DNA of 64,000 bases from Vicinamibacterales bacterium (GTDB lineage Bacteria; Acidobacteriota; Vicinamibacteria; Vicinamibacterales; UBA2999). Shown piece after piece: positions 31,669 to 39,724 of this stretch. The notes beneath the pieces were generated by a model, which was not told the origin of the DNA, did no database searches, and worked only from the letters and a program-made list of their open reading frames with translations. Position 1 is the stretch's first letter. The number at the start of each line of letters is the position of its first letter. The position numbers were made by a program, and so were the translations under genes. The stretch is taken from positions 124,001 to 188,000 of the forward strand of contig JBAZYO010000012.1 in NCBI GenBank assembly GCA_041659285.1. Reading direction: 5' to 3'.

Positions 31669-32871
31669 CTACGGCAAGCCTCCCTCTTTCTTGAAGGCGG
31701 CGATGTCAGCGGCCACGAGCTTCACCGGGACGATCGTCGGGTTCGATCCGCCCTTGGAGTCCTTTTCGGGATCGACGCCTCGGGCGCCGCCGGACGCGGT
31801 CACCTGCGCCGACTTCTTCTCGCCGCCGCCGGTCGGCAGCATGCGGTTCAACCCGAACCCGCGCTTCTTCGGCTCGTCTTCCTTCTTTTCCGCTTCCTTC
31901 TTCTCGCCGGCCTTGGCGTCGCCGCCGGCCAGGCCCGCCGCGCCCGGATCAACCGTCGCAATCGCCGTCACCGGCACGGGCTTGTAGCTGATGTTCTTCG
32001 CGTAGCGCGGCTGCACGGTGGCGGTCGCCGCCAGCTTCTGCGCGGCAATCTGTTTGGTGATGCGATCGAGGCGCTCCTGCATTTCCGGATGCGACGCGAA
32101 CAAGCCGCGCTTCCCGGTGGACGCCTTGTTGCGCTCCTTCAACGTGGTCAGAAAGCTGACGAGGCCGCTCGGCGCGTAGCCGGTCTTGTTGGCCAGCGCC
32201 ACGCCCTTCTCGTCCGACTCGTTCTCCTCCGCCCGGCCGAAGCCGCGCTCGACGATGTTGTCGTAGGTGGCGGTGACCGCGCGCTCCATGAGCGCGGATG
32301 AGCCCGAGAGCGTTTCCGCCGCGCCCATCTGCACCGCCTTGCTCTTCTGGATGGCGCGAATGGTGTGCTTTTCGGTGACGTGGATGATCTCGTGGCCCAG
32401 CACGCCGGCCAGCTCCGCTTCGTTCTTGATCAGGGCGAGCGCGCCGCGCGTGATGTGCACGTAGCCGCCCGGCGCGGCAAACGCGTTGACGCCGTCGGTG
32501 TCGAGCACGACAAAGGTCCACGGCAGCGCCGGGCGCGTGCTGCCCTGCGCCAGCGCCGTGCCGACCAGCGCGACGTAGCGGTGCACGCCGGCGTCCTGGG
32601 CGACGCCGTAGCGGGTGCGGATGCGCTCGCTGACGGCGGCGCCGAGCTCCTGCTCCTCCGCGTCCGTCATCTGCAGGTCGCGGACGTCGTTCGCCTTCTT
32701 GGCGATGGTTAGGCCCTTGCCGATCTGGCCGAGCTGGTCCCGTGCTCCGCCTTCGCCTCGGCCTTCGGCCTCGGCTACGGCGCGACTCGGGCCGCTGCCA
32801 CTCGAGCGGCCCTCGGCCAGTCCGGTATACATGCAGGTCAAGGCCAGTCCGAACACCGCGGTACGCATCAT
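31669..32871 (-). CDS. M48-family metalloprotease, secreted
   Basis: A 400-residue M48 peptidase with HEIIH near residue 162 and the downstream third ligand in ENESDEKGVALA. A signal peptide (MMRTAVFGLALTCMYTGLA) is followed by a Gly/Ser/Ala-rich segment encoded by a palindromic repeat. A charged C-terminal tail (EKKEAEKKEDEPKKRGFG) extends the family core. BepA/LoiP-like envelope quality-control proteases are the nearest analogues. Its start overlaps the CHASE2 cyclase stop, and its end overlaps the MscS-cNMP coding region. Confidence 0.85.
   Translation of the reverse strand: MMRTAVFGLALTCMYTGLAEGRSSGSGPSRAVAEAEGRGEGGARDQLGQIGKGLTIAKKANDVRDLQMTDAEEQELGAAVSERIRTRYGVAQDAGVHRYVALVGTALAQGSTRPALPWTFVVLDTDGVNAFAAPGGYVHITRGALALIKNEAELAGVLGHEIIHVTEKHTIRAIQKSKAVQMGAAETLSGSSALMERAVTATYDNIVERGFGRAEENESDEKGVALANKTGYAPSGLVSFLTTLKERNKASTGKRGLFASHPEMQERLDRITKQIAAQKLAATATVQPRYAKNISYKPVPVTAIATVDPGAAGLAGGDAKAGEKKEAEKKEDEPKKRGFGLNRMLPTGGGEKKSAQVTASGGARGVDPEKDSKGGSNPTIVPVKLVAADIAAFKKEGGLP
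32744..32790. repeat. Intragenic palindromic repeat in the M48 gene
   Basis: CTCCGCCTTCGCCTCGGCCT followed by TCGGCCTCGGCTACGGCGC is an imperfect palindrome related to the TCCGCC/GGCGGA family. It encodes the linker after the signal peptide (SRAVAEAEGRGEGGARDQ). Confidence 0.45.
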
Positions 32872-34865
32872 GATGTTTTGACCTCAAAAATCGCGACGGG
32901 TTTGCTTTTGCCTTTTACGATCACGTCGCCGAGGGGATGAATATCATAACTTCCTTTGAGCCGGGTCCGGGTGGCGTCGCTGATGATGATCCGGGTGCCG
33001 TAATCCTTGTTCAGCGACTCGAGCCGGGCCCCCAGGTTCACCGCGTCGCCAATCACCGTGTAGCTCATGATCGTGTCTGAGCCGATGTTGCCGGCCACCA
33101 TGTCGCCGGTATTGATGCCGATGCCGATGTCGAGGGCGGCCCGCCCCTGGCTCTGCCACTGCCGGTTGAGTTGGTCGAGGGCCGTGATCATGGCCAGCGC
33201 CGCCGCCACGGCGTGCTCGGCGTGGTCCGGGTCGTCGAGCGGCGCCCCGAACAGCGCCATCACCATGTCGCCCACGAACTTGTCCACCGTGCCGTGGTGG
33301 TCGAACACCACCGCGACCATCCGCGTGAAGTACTCGTTGAGCTGCTTCACCACGTCTTCGGGGGTGCCCTTCTCCGACAACGCGGTAAACCCGCGTACGT
33401 CGGAGAACAGCACCGTCATGTTGCGCCGCGCGCCGCCCAGCGCCGCCAGCGACGGGTCGGCCACCAGCTGGTCGTAGACGTCCTTGGACACGTAGCGCGA
33501 GAACAGCTTCTTGACCTGGCGCTTCTCCCGGCCTTCGACGACGTATTTCCAGGCGAGATCGCCGACAAACGCGAGGATGACGGCGACCGCGGGCACCGTG
33601 ACCGGAACCCAGATGCCGCCGCCGAACTGCCAGACGGAGAACCACGCCAGCGCCGCGACGATGGCCGCCAAGGCCGTGCCGGTAATCCAGGCGCTGGCGC
33701 TGAAGCCGACCACGGCGACAAGCATGGCGAGGCCCACCGTCAGCGCCACACCAACCCACGGCACCGCCGGCGCGGTCGATCGTCCGCTCAGCATTCCGTC
33801 GATGACGCTGGCGTGAATCTCGGGCCCCGACATCTTGCCTTCGCCAAACGGAGTGTTGAATACGTCGTGCAGGCCCTGGGCGGTGGCGCCCACCAGCACG
33901 ATGCGATCCTTGAACAGGGCGGGATCGATCTGCGGCTTCTGGCCTTCGAGGATCTGCTGCTGCGAGTAGAAGAGGTCGTAGAACGAGAACGCGGTGAAGG
34001 ACGGCTGCCCGGCGGCATCCTGTGTCGGGCCGCGGTATGGCACGAGCGCGCGACAGGCGACCAGCCGCTGCCGTTCGTAGCCGGCAACCTGTTCATTCAC
34101 CAGGGGCGATCGCGAATCCCCAAGGGCCAGCCGTCCGGCGTCGACGCCAACGTCCGGCGCCGCGAGACCACGCGCGATGGCCACGGCCGCGAGAGGCAAC
34201 GACGGGACGGCGCGCTCGCCGACGCGAATCATCGGCGGGGTCCGGCGCATGGGACCATCGCTGTCGAGGACGAACAGGGTGTGGCCGATCCCGCGAGCGG
34301 CCGCCGCCAGCGCCGGGAACGGCGGCGTCAGCATGGGCCGCCGCTCCACGCAGTCGTCGATGCGATAGGGTTGATTCAACGACGCCGCCGACAGGTCCAC
34401 GGCCAGCGCACGCGAGGGATCGAGCAGTTCCTCGCTGGCCGCCGCGGCGGCGTGCACGACCATCGCGGCCTTCCTGGTGGATTCCACCAGCGCGGCATCG
34501 GATTCCTCACCGGTCCACTCGGCGGCGCCGACCATGAAGCGGCGCTGATCGCGCTCGGCAAACAGGACGTCGTAAACGATCACCCTGGCGCCGGCGGCGG
34601 CGAGGTAGTCGATCAGCGTTGCGTGCACGAGCCTTGGCCACGGCCAGCGGCCCACAATCGGCTCCATGCGCCCGATGCTGTCGTCGCCGATCTCCACGAT
34701 CGCGATGGCCGGTGCCGGACCCGCGGCGCGGGCGGTGGCCCGCACACGGAGGTCGTAGGTGCTGAGTTCGATGTCGCGAACGAAGGGGAGAAGGCCGAGC
34801 GCGCCCGCGAGAATCGCGGCAGAGAGGCCGATGCCGAAAAACGAGAGTCGTTTTCGCGTCTGCAT
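32868..34865 (-). CDS. CHASE2-domain adenylate/guanylate cyclase
   Basis: A 665-residue transmembrane cyclase. An N-terminal helix is followed by a CHASE2 sensor domain (GPAPAIAIVEIGDDSIGR, RVIVYDVLFAERD, FKDRIVLVGATAQGLHDV), then two or three membrane helices. A class III cyclase domain follows: TVLFSDVRGFTALSEKGTPE with the metal Asp, KFVGDMVMALFGAP with the second Asp, and DIGIGINTGDMVAGNIGSD. It would make cAMP or cGMP in response to an extracytoplasmic signal. Its ATG lies five bases after the CCA of tRNA-Glu, with no room for its own promoter or Shine-Dalgarno. Confidence 0.92.
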   Translation of the reverse strand: MQTRKRLSFFGIGLSAAILAGALGLLPFVRDIELSTYDLRVRATARAAGPAPAIAIVEIGDDSIGRMEPIVGRWPWPRLVHATLIDYLAAAGARVIVYDVLFAERDQRRFMVGAAEWTGEESDAALVESTRKAAMVVHAAAAASEELLDPSRALAVDLSAASLNQPYRIDDCVERRPMLTPPFPALAAAARGIGHTLFVLDSDGPMRRTPPMIRVGERAVPSLPLAAVAIARGLAAPDVGVDAGRLALGDSRSPLVNEQVAGYERQRLVACRALVPYRGPTQDAAGQPSFTAFSFYDLFYSQQQILEGQKPQIDPALFKDRIVLVGATAQGLHDVFNTPFGEGKMSGPEIHASVIDGMLSGRSTAPAVPWVGVALTVGLAMLVAVVGFSASAWITGTALAAIVAALAWFSVWQFGGGIWVPVTVPAVAVILAFVGDLAWKYVVEGREKRQVKKLFSRYVSKDVYDQLVADPSLAALGGARRNMTVLFSDVRGFTALSEKGTPEDVVKQLNEYFTRMVAVVFDHHGTVDKFVGDMVMALFGAPLDDPDHAEHAVAAALAMITALDQLNRQWQSQGRAALDIGIGINTGDMVAGNIGSDTIMSYTVIGDAVNLGARLESLNKDYGTRIIISDATRTRLKGSYDIHPLGDVIVKGKSKPVAIFEVKTS

Positions 34866-34870
34866 CGGTG

Positions 34871-34945
34871 TGGTACCGCTACGGGGATTCGAACCCCGGT
34901 GTCCAGACTGAGAATCTGGCGTCCTGACCCCTAGACGATAGCGGC
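34871..34945 (-). tRNA. tRNA-Glu (CTC)
   Basis: The minus strand folds into a full cloverleaf. The acceptor stem is GCCGCTA/TAGCGGT, the anticodon stem-loop CCAGA-TTCTCAG-TCTGG gives anticodon CTC, and the T arm is CGGGG-TTCGAAT-CCCCG. The CCA is encoded (34873-34871). It reads GAG codons. A promoter-like pair lies upstream and a CHASE2 cyclase gene starts immediately downstream. Confidence 0.95.
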
Positions 34946-34966
34946 ACTAGGGACTACGAACCTCTA

Positions 34967-34996
34967 ATGATAGTGACCCACGGGCCACAGGGTCAA
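34967..34996 (-). promoter_or_regulatory. Promoter of tRNA-Glu
   Basis: TTGACC (34996-34991) and TATCAT (34972-34967) are separated by 18 bases on the minus strand. The predicted start is about 14 bases before the tRNA 5' end. This is the best sigma70-like -35/-10 pair noticed in the window. Confidence 0.6.
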
Positions 34997-35010
34997 GCGC
35001 CCGCGGGTGA

Positions 35011-35016
35011 GATAAT
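35011..35016 (+). promoter_or_regulatory. Leaderless-type -10 (GATAAT) for the cupredoxin-like lipoprotein
   Basis: GATAAT is followed by six bases and the ATG at 35023. It is divergent from, and about 15 bases away from, the -35 of tRNA-Glu. Confidence 0.45.
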
Positions 35017-35022
35017 GGCTGG

Positions 35023-35784
35023 ATGCCGTTCGGACGCCTCATTCTGTGCCTCGGATTGCTCGCCGGATCGCTGGCGTGCGGCACTGCCCCGCCGGCCCAG
35101 CCGCCCGCTCCGGCGGCCCCTTCCGTCGACCCCGCCACCGCCGGATCGATCACCGCCGCCGTGGTTTTCGAGGGTGCGCCGCCGCCGGTCCAGATGATCC
35201 GGCTGGATGGCGACCCCAGGTGCGTAACGGCGAACGGCGCCGGCGAGCGGCCCAACGAGCTGATCGTGCTGGGCGCCGGGCAGGCGCTGCAGAACGTCTT
35301 CATCTACGTCAAGGACGGCATGACCGGCCACACCTTCCCCATCCCGGCCGAGCCGGTCATGCTCGACCAGGACAAATGCCGCTACTCGCCGCGCGTGCTG
35401 GGCGTGCGCGTGGGCCAGCCGCTGACCATTCGCAACAGCGATCCGCTGTTGCACAACGTGCGGGCCGAGGGCAAGATCAACCAGTCCTTCAACATGTCCA
35501 CGCCGGTCGAGGGCGTCAGCTTCAATCGCACCTTCGCCACCCGCGAGGTGATGGTCGCGATTCGGTGCGACGTGCACGCCTGGATGAGCGCCTACGTCGG
35601 CGTGCTCGAGCATCCGTACTTCGGCACCACCGGCGCCGACGGCCGCGTCGTGCTCAACAACCTGCCGCCGGGCACCTACACGATCGAGGCCTGGCACGAG
35701 ACGCTCGGCGTGAAGACGCAACAGGTGACGGTCGGCGCGAAAGAATCGAAGGATGTCAGTTTCACATTCGCACGCGGAGAATAG
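35023..35784 (+). CDS. Cupredoxin-like lipoprotein with C-terminal carboxypeptidase-regulatory strand region
   Basis: A 253-residue lipoprotein (lipobox GSLAC). The domain from about residue 45 has FEGAPPPVQMIRLDGDPRC, the plastocyanin-like segment VRVGQPLTIRNSDPLLHNV and a later CDVHAWMSAYVGVLEHPYF. His in LLHNVR and Cys/His in RCDVHAWM form a type 1 copper-like ligand set. A beta region follows (NNLPPGTYTIEAWHE). A periplasmic electron carrier or copper protein near cytochrome oxidase assembly genes is the likely role. It overlaps the longest possible ctaB reading frame. Confidence 0.8.
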   Translation: MPFGRLILCLGLLAGSLACGTAPPAQPPAPAAPSVDPATAGSITAAVVFEGAPPPVQMIRLDGDPRCVTANGAGERPNELIVLGAGQALQNVFIYVKDGMTGHTFPIPAEPVMLDQDKCRYSPRVLGVRVGQPLTIRNSDPLLHNVRAEGKINQSFNMSTPVEGVSFNRTFATREVMVAIRCDVHAWMSAYVGVLEHPYFGTTGADGRVVLNNLPPGTYTIEAWHETLGVKTQQVTVGAKESKDVSFTFARGE

Positions 35785-35843
35785 TCCGGCTAAAGCCGGA
35801 CTCCACATGGCAGCCGAAGGCGGACTCCACATGGCGGCGGACG
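35785..35843. repeat. GTCCGGCTTTAGCCGGAC-type repeat at the start of ctaB
   Basis: AGTCCGGCTAAAGCCGGACT is a perfect palindrome, followed by a degenerate second unit (CCGAAGGCGGACTCCACATG). The direct repeat GGACTCCACATGGC occurs twice and supplies two alternative ATG codons. A related pair lies at 50526-50590. Confidence 0.7.
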
Positions 35844-36742
35844 CCAGCGTCCACCTCGGCGATCAAGCCAAGACGGCGGCGCCGTCGCGGGCGGCCGACT
35901 TCGTCACGCTGACCAAGCCGCGGCTCAACTTCCTCGTCCTGCTGACGACGGCGGCGGCGTATTCGCTGGGCGCCGGTCCGGATTCGACGATCGTTGACTT
36001 CGCGCATACGCTGCTCGGCACGTTTCTCGTCGCCGGCGGCGCCTCCGCCCTCAACCAGGTGTGGGAGCGCGCGACCGACCGGCTGATGCGCCGGACGCGG
36101 ATGCGCCCCATCGCCGACCGGCGGATGGGGCCGATGGTCGGCATCCTGTTCGGCCTCGCCCTGATCGCGGCCGGCACCGCGGAGCTCGCATATTTCCTCA
36201 ACGTGCTTTCGGCCGGCGTGGCGTTCTTCACCGCCGCCAGCTACGTGCTGTTCTACACGCCGCTCAAGGTGCGCACCTCGCTGTCGACCATCGTCGGGGC
36301 GCTGCCGGGCGCGCTGCCCGCGGTGATCGGCTGGGCCGCGGCCACCAACACGCTGTCAATCGAGGGCTGGGTGCTGTTCGGCATCGTCTTCATGTGGCAG
36401 ATGCCGCACTTCCTGGCGATTGCGTGGCTGTATCGCGACGAGTACGCGCGCGCCGGCATGCCGTTGCTGCCGGTAATCCAGCCGGACGGGCGATCGACGG
36501 GGCGCCAGGCCGTGATCTACACGGCCGCTCTCGTGCCGCTGAGCATGATGCCGACCGGCGTCGGCCTGGCCTCGTTGTGGTACATGGTCGGCGCGCTCAC
36601 CCTGGGCGCCGTGCTGATGCTGCTCAGCGTCGAGTTCTCGGCCAAGCGCAACATGGACACCGCCAGACGCCTGTTCTTCGGGTCGATTCTCTACTTGCCG
36701 ATCCTCTGGGCCATGCTGGTCTTCGATCACCGGGCCCATTGA
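35831..36742 (+). CDS. ctaB: Protoheme IX farnesyltransferase (heme O synthase)
   Basis: A UbiA-family prenyltransferase with about nine membrane helices. The first Asp-rich motif is altered to LNQVWERATDRLMRRTRMRP, in the position of the family's ND-x3-D-x2-M-x-RT-x2-RP. Other heme O synthase segments are FYTPLKVRTSLSTIVGALPG and WQMPHFLAIAWLYRDEYARA. It attaches farnesyl to heme b for heme-copper oxidases, at the membrane. The reading frame extends upstream to 35753, but the extra residues (AKAGLHMAAEGGLHM) are encoded by a palindromic repeat, so ATG 35831 was chosen. The downstream ABC exporter and DUF420-like gene form a common companion set. Confidence 0.92.
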   Translation: MAADASVHLGDQAKTAAPSRAADFVTLTKPRLNFLVLLTTAAAYSLGAGPDSTIVDFAHTLLGTFLVAGGASALNQVWERATDRLMRRTRMRPIADRRMGPMVGILFGLALIAAGTAELAYFLNVLSAGVAFFTAASYVLFYTPLKVRTSLSTIVGALPGALPAVIGWAAATNTLSIEGWVLFGIVFMWQMPHFLAIAWLYRDEYARAGMPLLPVIQPDGRSTGRQAVIYTAALVPLSMMPTGVGLASLWYMVGALTLGAVLMLLSVEFSAKRNMDTARRLFFGSILYLPILWAMLVFDHRAH

Positions 36743-36751
36743 ACGTGAACC

Positions 36752-36866
36752 TGACGGGAGGGCAACACTTGTCGGGAGGACACCATCTGTCGGGAGGGCG
36801 CGACTTGTCGGAACCGTTTGAGTTGTTTGAGGCGTTTGAGTTGTCTGTGACATCTGCGGCCCTGGC
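36752..36866. repeat. Short tandem repeats between ctaB and the ABC ATPase gene
   Basis: Three units around CTTGTCGGGAGGACACCA are followed by GTTTGAGTTGTTTGAGGCG repeats and a copy of TCTGTGACATCTGCGGCC, which also occurs in the outer arms of the inverted repeat at 27264-27517. The ABC gene start lies within a second copy of this sequence. Confidence 0.6.
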
Positions 36867-37802
36867 ATGACCTCGACGTCATCTGCGGCCTTGGAAGTAA
36901 CGAATTTGCGGCACCGTTACGGTGACCGCGAGTCGTTGCGCGGGCTCGGGTTTTCGGTGAGCGCCGGCGACATGTTCGCGCTGCTCGGCCCCAACGGCGG
37001 CGGCAAGACCACGCTGTTCCGGATCATCAGCACCCTGATCAAACCCACCTCGGGCACCGTGGAGGTGTTCGGCCTCGACGTGGCGAAGCAGCCGTCGGAG
37101 GCGCGCAAGCGGCTGGGGGTCGTGTTCCAGTCGGCGGCAGTGGACCCGTGGCTCACGGTGCTCGAGAACCTTCGCCATCACGGCTACCTGTATGGCCTGT
37201 CGGGGGCGCCGCTGGCACGCGGCATCGAGCGCGCGCTGGAACGGTTCGGGCTGAGCCCGCGCGCCGGCGACCGCGTCGGCACCCTCAGCGGCGGCCTCCG
37301 CCGCCGCGTCGAGTTGGCCAAGGCGCTGTTGCCGGAGCCGCCCCTGCTCGTGCTGGACGAGCCCAGCAGCGGCCTCGACCCCACCGCCCGCCGCGAGTTA
37401 CTGCAAGAGTTGCGGCGCCTGCGCGAAGATGCCGGCACGACCATCGTGCTGACCACGCACATGATCGAGGAAGCGGCGGTGTCGGACCGCGTCGGCATTC
37501 TTCACGAAGGACAGCTGGTGGCGATCGGCGCGCCCGCCGACCTGGTGGACGCCATCGGCGCCGACGTGCTGACGATCGACCCCGTCGGTTCCGCGGATGC
37601 CCTCAAGCCGAAGCTCGAGCAGACGTTCGGCATCGACTTCACGGTGGTCGGCGCGACGTTGCGCATCGAGCGGCGCCGGGCGCACGAGTTCGTGCCGACG
37701 CTGGTCGAGGCGTTCGGCCCGGACATCGCCAGCGTGTCGGTGGGCAAGCCGACGCTGGAAGACGTGTTCGTGCACCACACCGGAACGAGGCTGTCTTCAT
37801 GA
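36867..37802 (+). CDS. ABC transporter ATP-binding protein (ABC-2 exporter type)
   Basis: A 311-residue ATPase: Walker A GPNGGGKTTLFRI, Q-loop VFQSAAVDPWLT, signature LSGGLRRRVELAKAL, Walker B PPLLVLDEPSSGLDP and H-loop TTHMIEEA. The C-terminal extension (about 220-311) is typical of CcmA/DrrA-like subunits that work with ABC-2 permeases. In this context (ctaB, ABC pair, DUF420-like) the pair resembles exporters often found at cytochrome oxidase biogenesis loci. The cargo is unknown. A repeat-filled 70-base gap separates it from the permease. Confidence 0.9.
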   Translation: MTSTSSAALEVTNLRHRYGDRESLRGLGFSVSAGDMFALLGPNGGGKTTLFRIISTLIKPTSGTVEVFGLDVAKQPSEARKRLGVVFQSAAVDPWLTVLENLRHHGYLYGLSGAPLARGIERALERFGLSPRAGDRVGTLSGGLRRRVELAKALLPEPPLLVLDEPSSGLDPTARRELLQELRRLREDAGTTIVLTTHMIEEAAVSDRVGILHEGQLVAIGAPADLVDAIGADVLTIDPVGSADALKPKLEQTFGIDFTVVGATLRIERRRAHEFVPTLVEAFGPDIASVSVGKPTLEDVFVHHTGTRLSS

Positions 37803-37813
37803 TCACGGCACGC

Positions 37814-37872
37814 GGCGGAACTAAAGTTCCGCCCTCCTGGCGACAGAGACCTGAAATTCCGCCCTTCTGGCG
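37814..37872. repeat. GGCGGAACTAAAGTTCCGCC palindrome and a degenerate second copy
   Basis: GGCGGAACT and AGTTCCGCC form a perfect nine-base stem (37814-37833). A second partial unit (TGAAATTCCGCCCTTCTGGC) ends at the permease start. It is an intercistronic palindrome within an operon and could shape relative expression. Confidence 0.65.
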
Positions 37873-38628
37873 ATGAGCATGATACTGGCCACTTATTCGC
37901 TGTGGCGGCGCGACGTGATCCGCTTCCTGCGGCAGCCGAGCCGCGTCGTCGGGGCGCTGCTGACTCCGGTGATCTTCTGGTTCGTGATCGGATCGGGCCT
38001 GGGCTCGTCGTTCCAGGCCGGCACGGCCGAGGGCGGCTTCCTGCCGTACTACTTTCCAGGCTCACTGGCGTTGATCGTGCTGTTCACCGCGATCTTCTCG
38101 ACCATCTCGATCATCGAGGATCGGCAGGAAGGCTTCCTCCAGGGTGTGCTGGCGTCGCCGGCGCCGCGCGCGGCGATCGTGCTCGGCAAGGCGCTGGGCA
38201 GCACGACGCTGGCGGTGCTCAACGGCCTGGTCTTCCTGCTGCTGTTGCCGTTCTCGGGGCTGACGCCGAGCGCGGGCGACGTGGTGGCGGCGATTGCCTG
38301 CGTGGCGCTGCTGGGGCTGGCGCTCAGCGGGCTGGGCATCATGATCGCGTGGCCGTTGCGATCCACCCAGGGCTTCCACGCCATCATGAACGTGGCGCTG
38401 GTGCCGATGTGGCTGCTGTCGGGCGCGCTGTTCCCGGCGACCGGCGCGTCGGGCTGGGTGCAGGTGCTGATGCGCCTCAACCCGCTGACGCCGGCGGTGG
38501 AGATCCTGCGGGCGTTTCTCACCGGCGTGCCTGCCGCCAACCTCGCGTCCGCCGCGGGCACCGTCGCGGTGTTCGCGCTCGTCACCCTGTCGATCAGCAC
38601 GCTGCTGGTGAGCCGCCCATCCCAATGA
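37873..38628 (+). CDS. ABC-2 type permease
   Basis: A 251-residue membrane protein with six predicted helices. It starts SLWRRDVIRFLRQPSRVVGA, followed by IFWFVIGSGLGSSF, and includes the family segment EDRQEGFLQGVLASPAPRAA. The C-terminal helix is LVTLSISTLLVSRP. It is the partner of the preceding ATPase. Its stop overlaps the next ATG (ATGA). Confidence 0.88.
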   Translation: MSMILATYSLWRRDVIRFLRQPSRVVGALLTPVIFWFVIGSGLGSSFQAGTAEGGFLPYYFPGSLALIVLFTAIFSTISIIEDRQEGFLQGVLASPAPRAAIVLGKALGSTTLAVLNGLVFLLLLPFSGLTPSAGDVVAAIACVALLGLALSGLGIMIAWPLRSTQGFHAIMNVALVPMWLLSGALFPATGASGWVQVLMRLNPLTPAVEILRAFLTGVPAANLASAAGTVAVFALVTLSISTLLVSRPSQ

Positions 38629-39038
38629 CCGTCACCGACCTGCCCGCACTCAACGCCACGCTGAACGCGATTTCGTTCGTCCTGCTGACGACCGGCTACA
38701 TCCTGATCCGGCGCGGCCACCGTCAGGCACACAAGCGCTGCATGATCGCCGCGCTCGTGATGTCGGCGGCGTTCCTGACGTCGTACGTGGTGTATCACCT
38801 GCAGGTGGGCTCGGTGCCGTTCCAGCGGACCGGGTGGATCCGGACGGTGTACTTCCTCGTCCTGATTCCCCACGTCATCCTGGCCGTCGCCATCGTCCCG
38901 ATGGTTGTCATCACCGTGTCGAGAGCGCTGTCGAGCCGCTTCGACAAGCACAAGCAGATCGCGCGATGGACGCTGCCGCTGTGGCTTTATGTCTCGGTAA
39001 CGGGCGTCGTCGTCTACTTGATGCTCTATCGGATGTAA
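38625..39038 (+). CDS. DUF420-like membrane protein
   Basis: A 137-residue protein with four predicted helices. It has the family-like pattern LNAISFVLLTTGYILIRRGH, then HKRCMIAALVMSAAFLTSYV, VYHLQVGS and TVYFLVLIPHVILAVAIVPM. DUF420 proteins are frequent next to ctaB and cytochrome oxidase genes and may act in oxidase assembly, but this is unproven. It is coupled to the permease. Confidence 0.85.
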   Translation: MTVTDLPALNATLNAISFVLLTTGYILIRRGHRQAHKRCMIAALVMSAAFLTSYVVYHLQVGSVPFQRTGWIRTVYFLVLIPHVILAVAIVPMVVITVSRALSSRFDKHKQIARWTLPLWLYVSVTGVVVYLMLYRM

Positions 39039-39061
39039 CCGCCGCTGCACGCCGGCCTGCG

Positions 39062-39724
39062 TCACGACAGTTCGGATCGATGGGCGATGGCGAAGGTGAT
39101 GAGCGCGTTGACGCCGCGCAGCTTCAGCTTGTCGCCGATGTTCGCGCGATGGTGCTCCACCGTTCGCGGGCTGATGAACAGAACCTCGCCAATCTCGCGG
39201 CTGGTCTTGCCCTGGGCCACCAGCGCGAGCACCTGGCGCTCGGCCGGCGTGAGGTCCGCGAGGCCCGGTGTCGCGGTCTCCAGCGCGTCAGCCCTCTGCC
39301 GGCGCGCCAGCAGCAGCGCCGACAGTTGCGGGCTGACGTAGCGCTGGCCGTCCCGCACCTGGCGGACACACTCAAGGATCTGGCTGGCGGCGGCATCCTT
39401 CAGCAGGTAGCCGTCCAGCCCCGAGTCGAGCGCCTTGTTCACGAGTCCCGCGTCCTTGTGCGCCGTCAGCAGCACCGCCTTCACCGGCAACCGCAACTGC
39501 TGCACCGCCAGCGCCACCTCGATGCCGTCCTTGCCGGGCATCTCCAGGTCGAGCACGGCCACGTCCGGCAGGGTCTCCTGGATGCGGGTGAGCGCGACGT
39601 CACCGTTTTCGGCCTCCGCGACCACGGTCACGCCGGGCGCCGCGTCGAGCACCAGGCGCAGGCCCATGCGGAACACCGGGTGGTCGTCGGCCAGCAGCAC
39701 GCGAACTGCCGCCTTGCCGCTCAT
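39062..39724 (-). CDS. NarL/FixJ-family response regulator
   Basis: A 220-residue response regulator. The receiver domain has VLLADDHPVFRMGLRLV and the phosphorylated Asp in DVAVLDLEMPGKDGIEVAL; a LuxR-type HTH at the C-terminus contains LTPAERQVLALVAQGKTSRE and ISPRTVEHHRANIGDKL. It overlaps the sensor kinase gene by four bases (ATGA), so it is the cognate regulator. It probably binds the direct repeats at 42728-42768. Confidence 0.93.
   Translation of the reverse strand: MSGKAAVRVLLADDHPVFRMGLRLVLDAAPGVTVVAEAENGDVALTRIQETLPDVAVLDLEMPGKDGIEVALAVQQLRLPVKAVLLTAHKDAGLVNKALDSGLDGYLLKDAAASQILECVRQVRDGQRYVSPQLSALLLARRQRADALETATPGLADLTPAERQVLALVAQGKTSREIGEVLFISPRTVEHHRANIGDKLKLRGVNALITFAIAHRSELS

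Noticed and set aside
33171..34934. A 587-codon plus-strand frame opposite the CHASE2 cyclase
   Set aside because: Shadow frame; it even reads into the tRNA region. The minus-strand cyclase has complete motifs.
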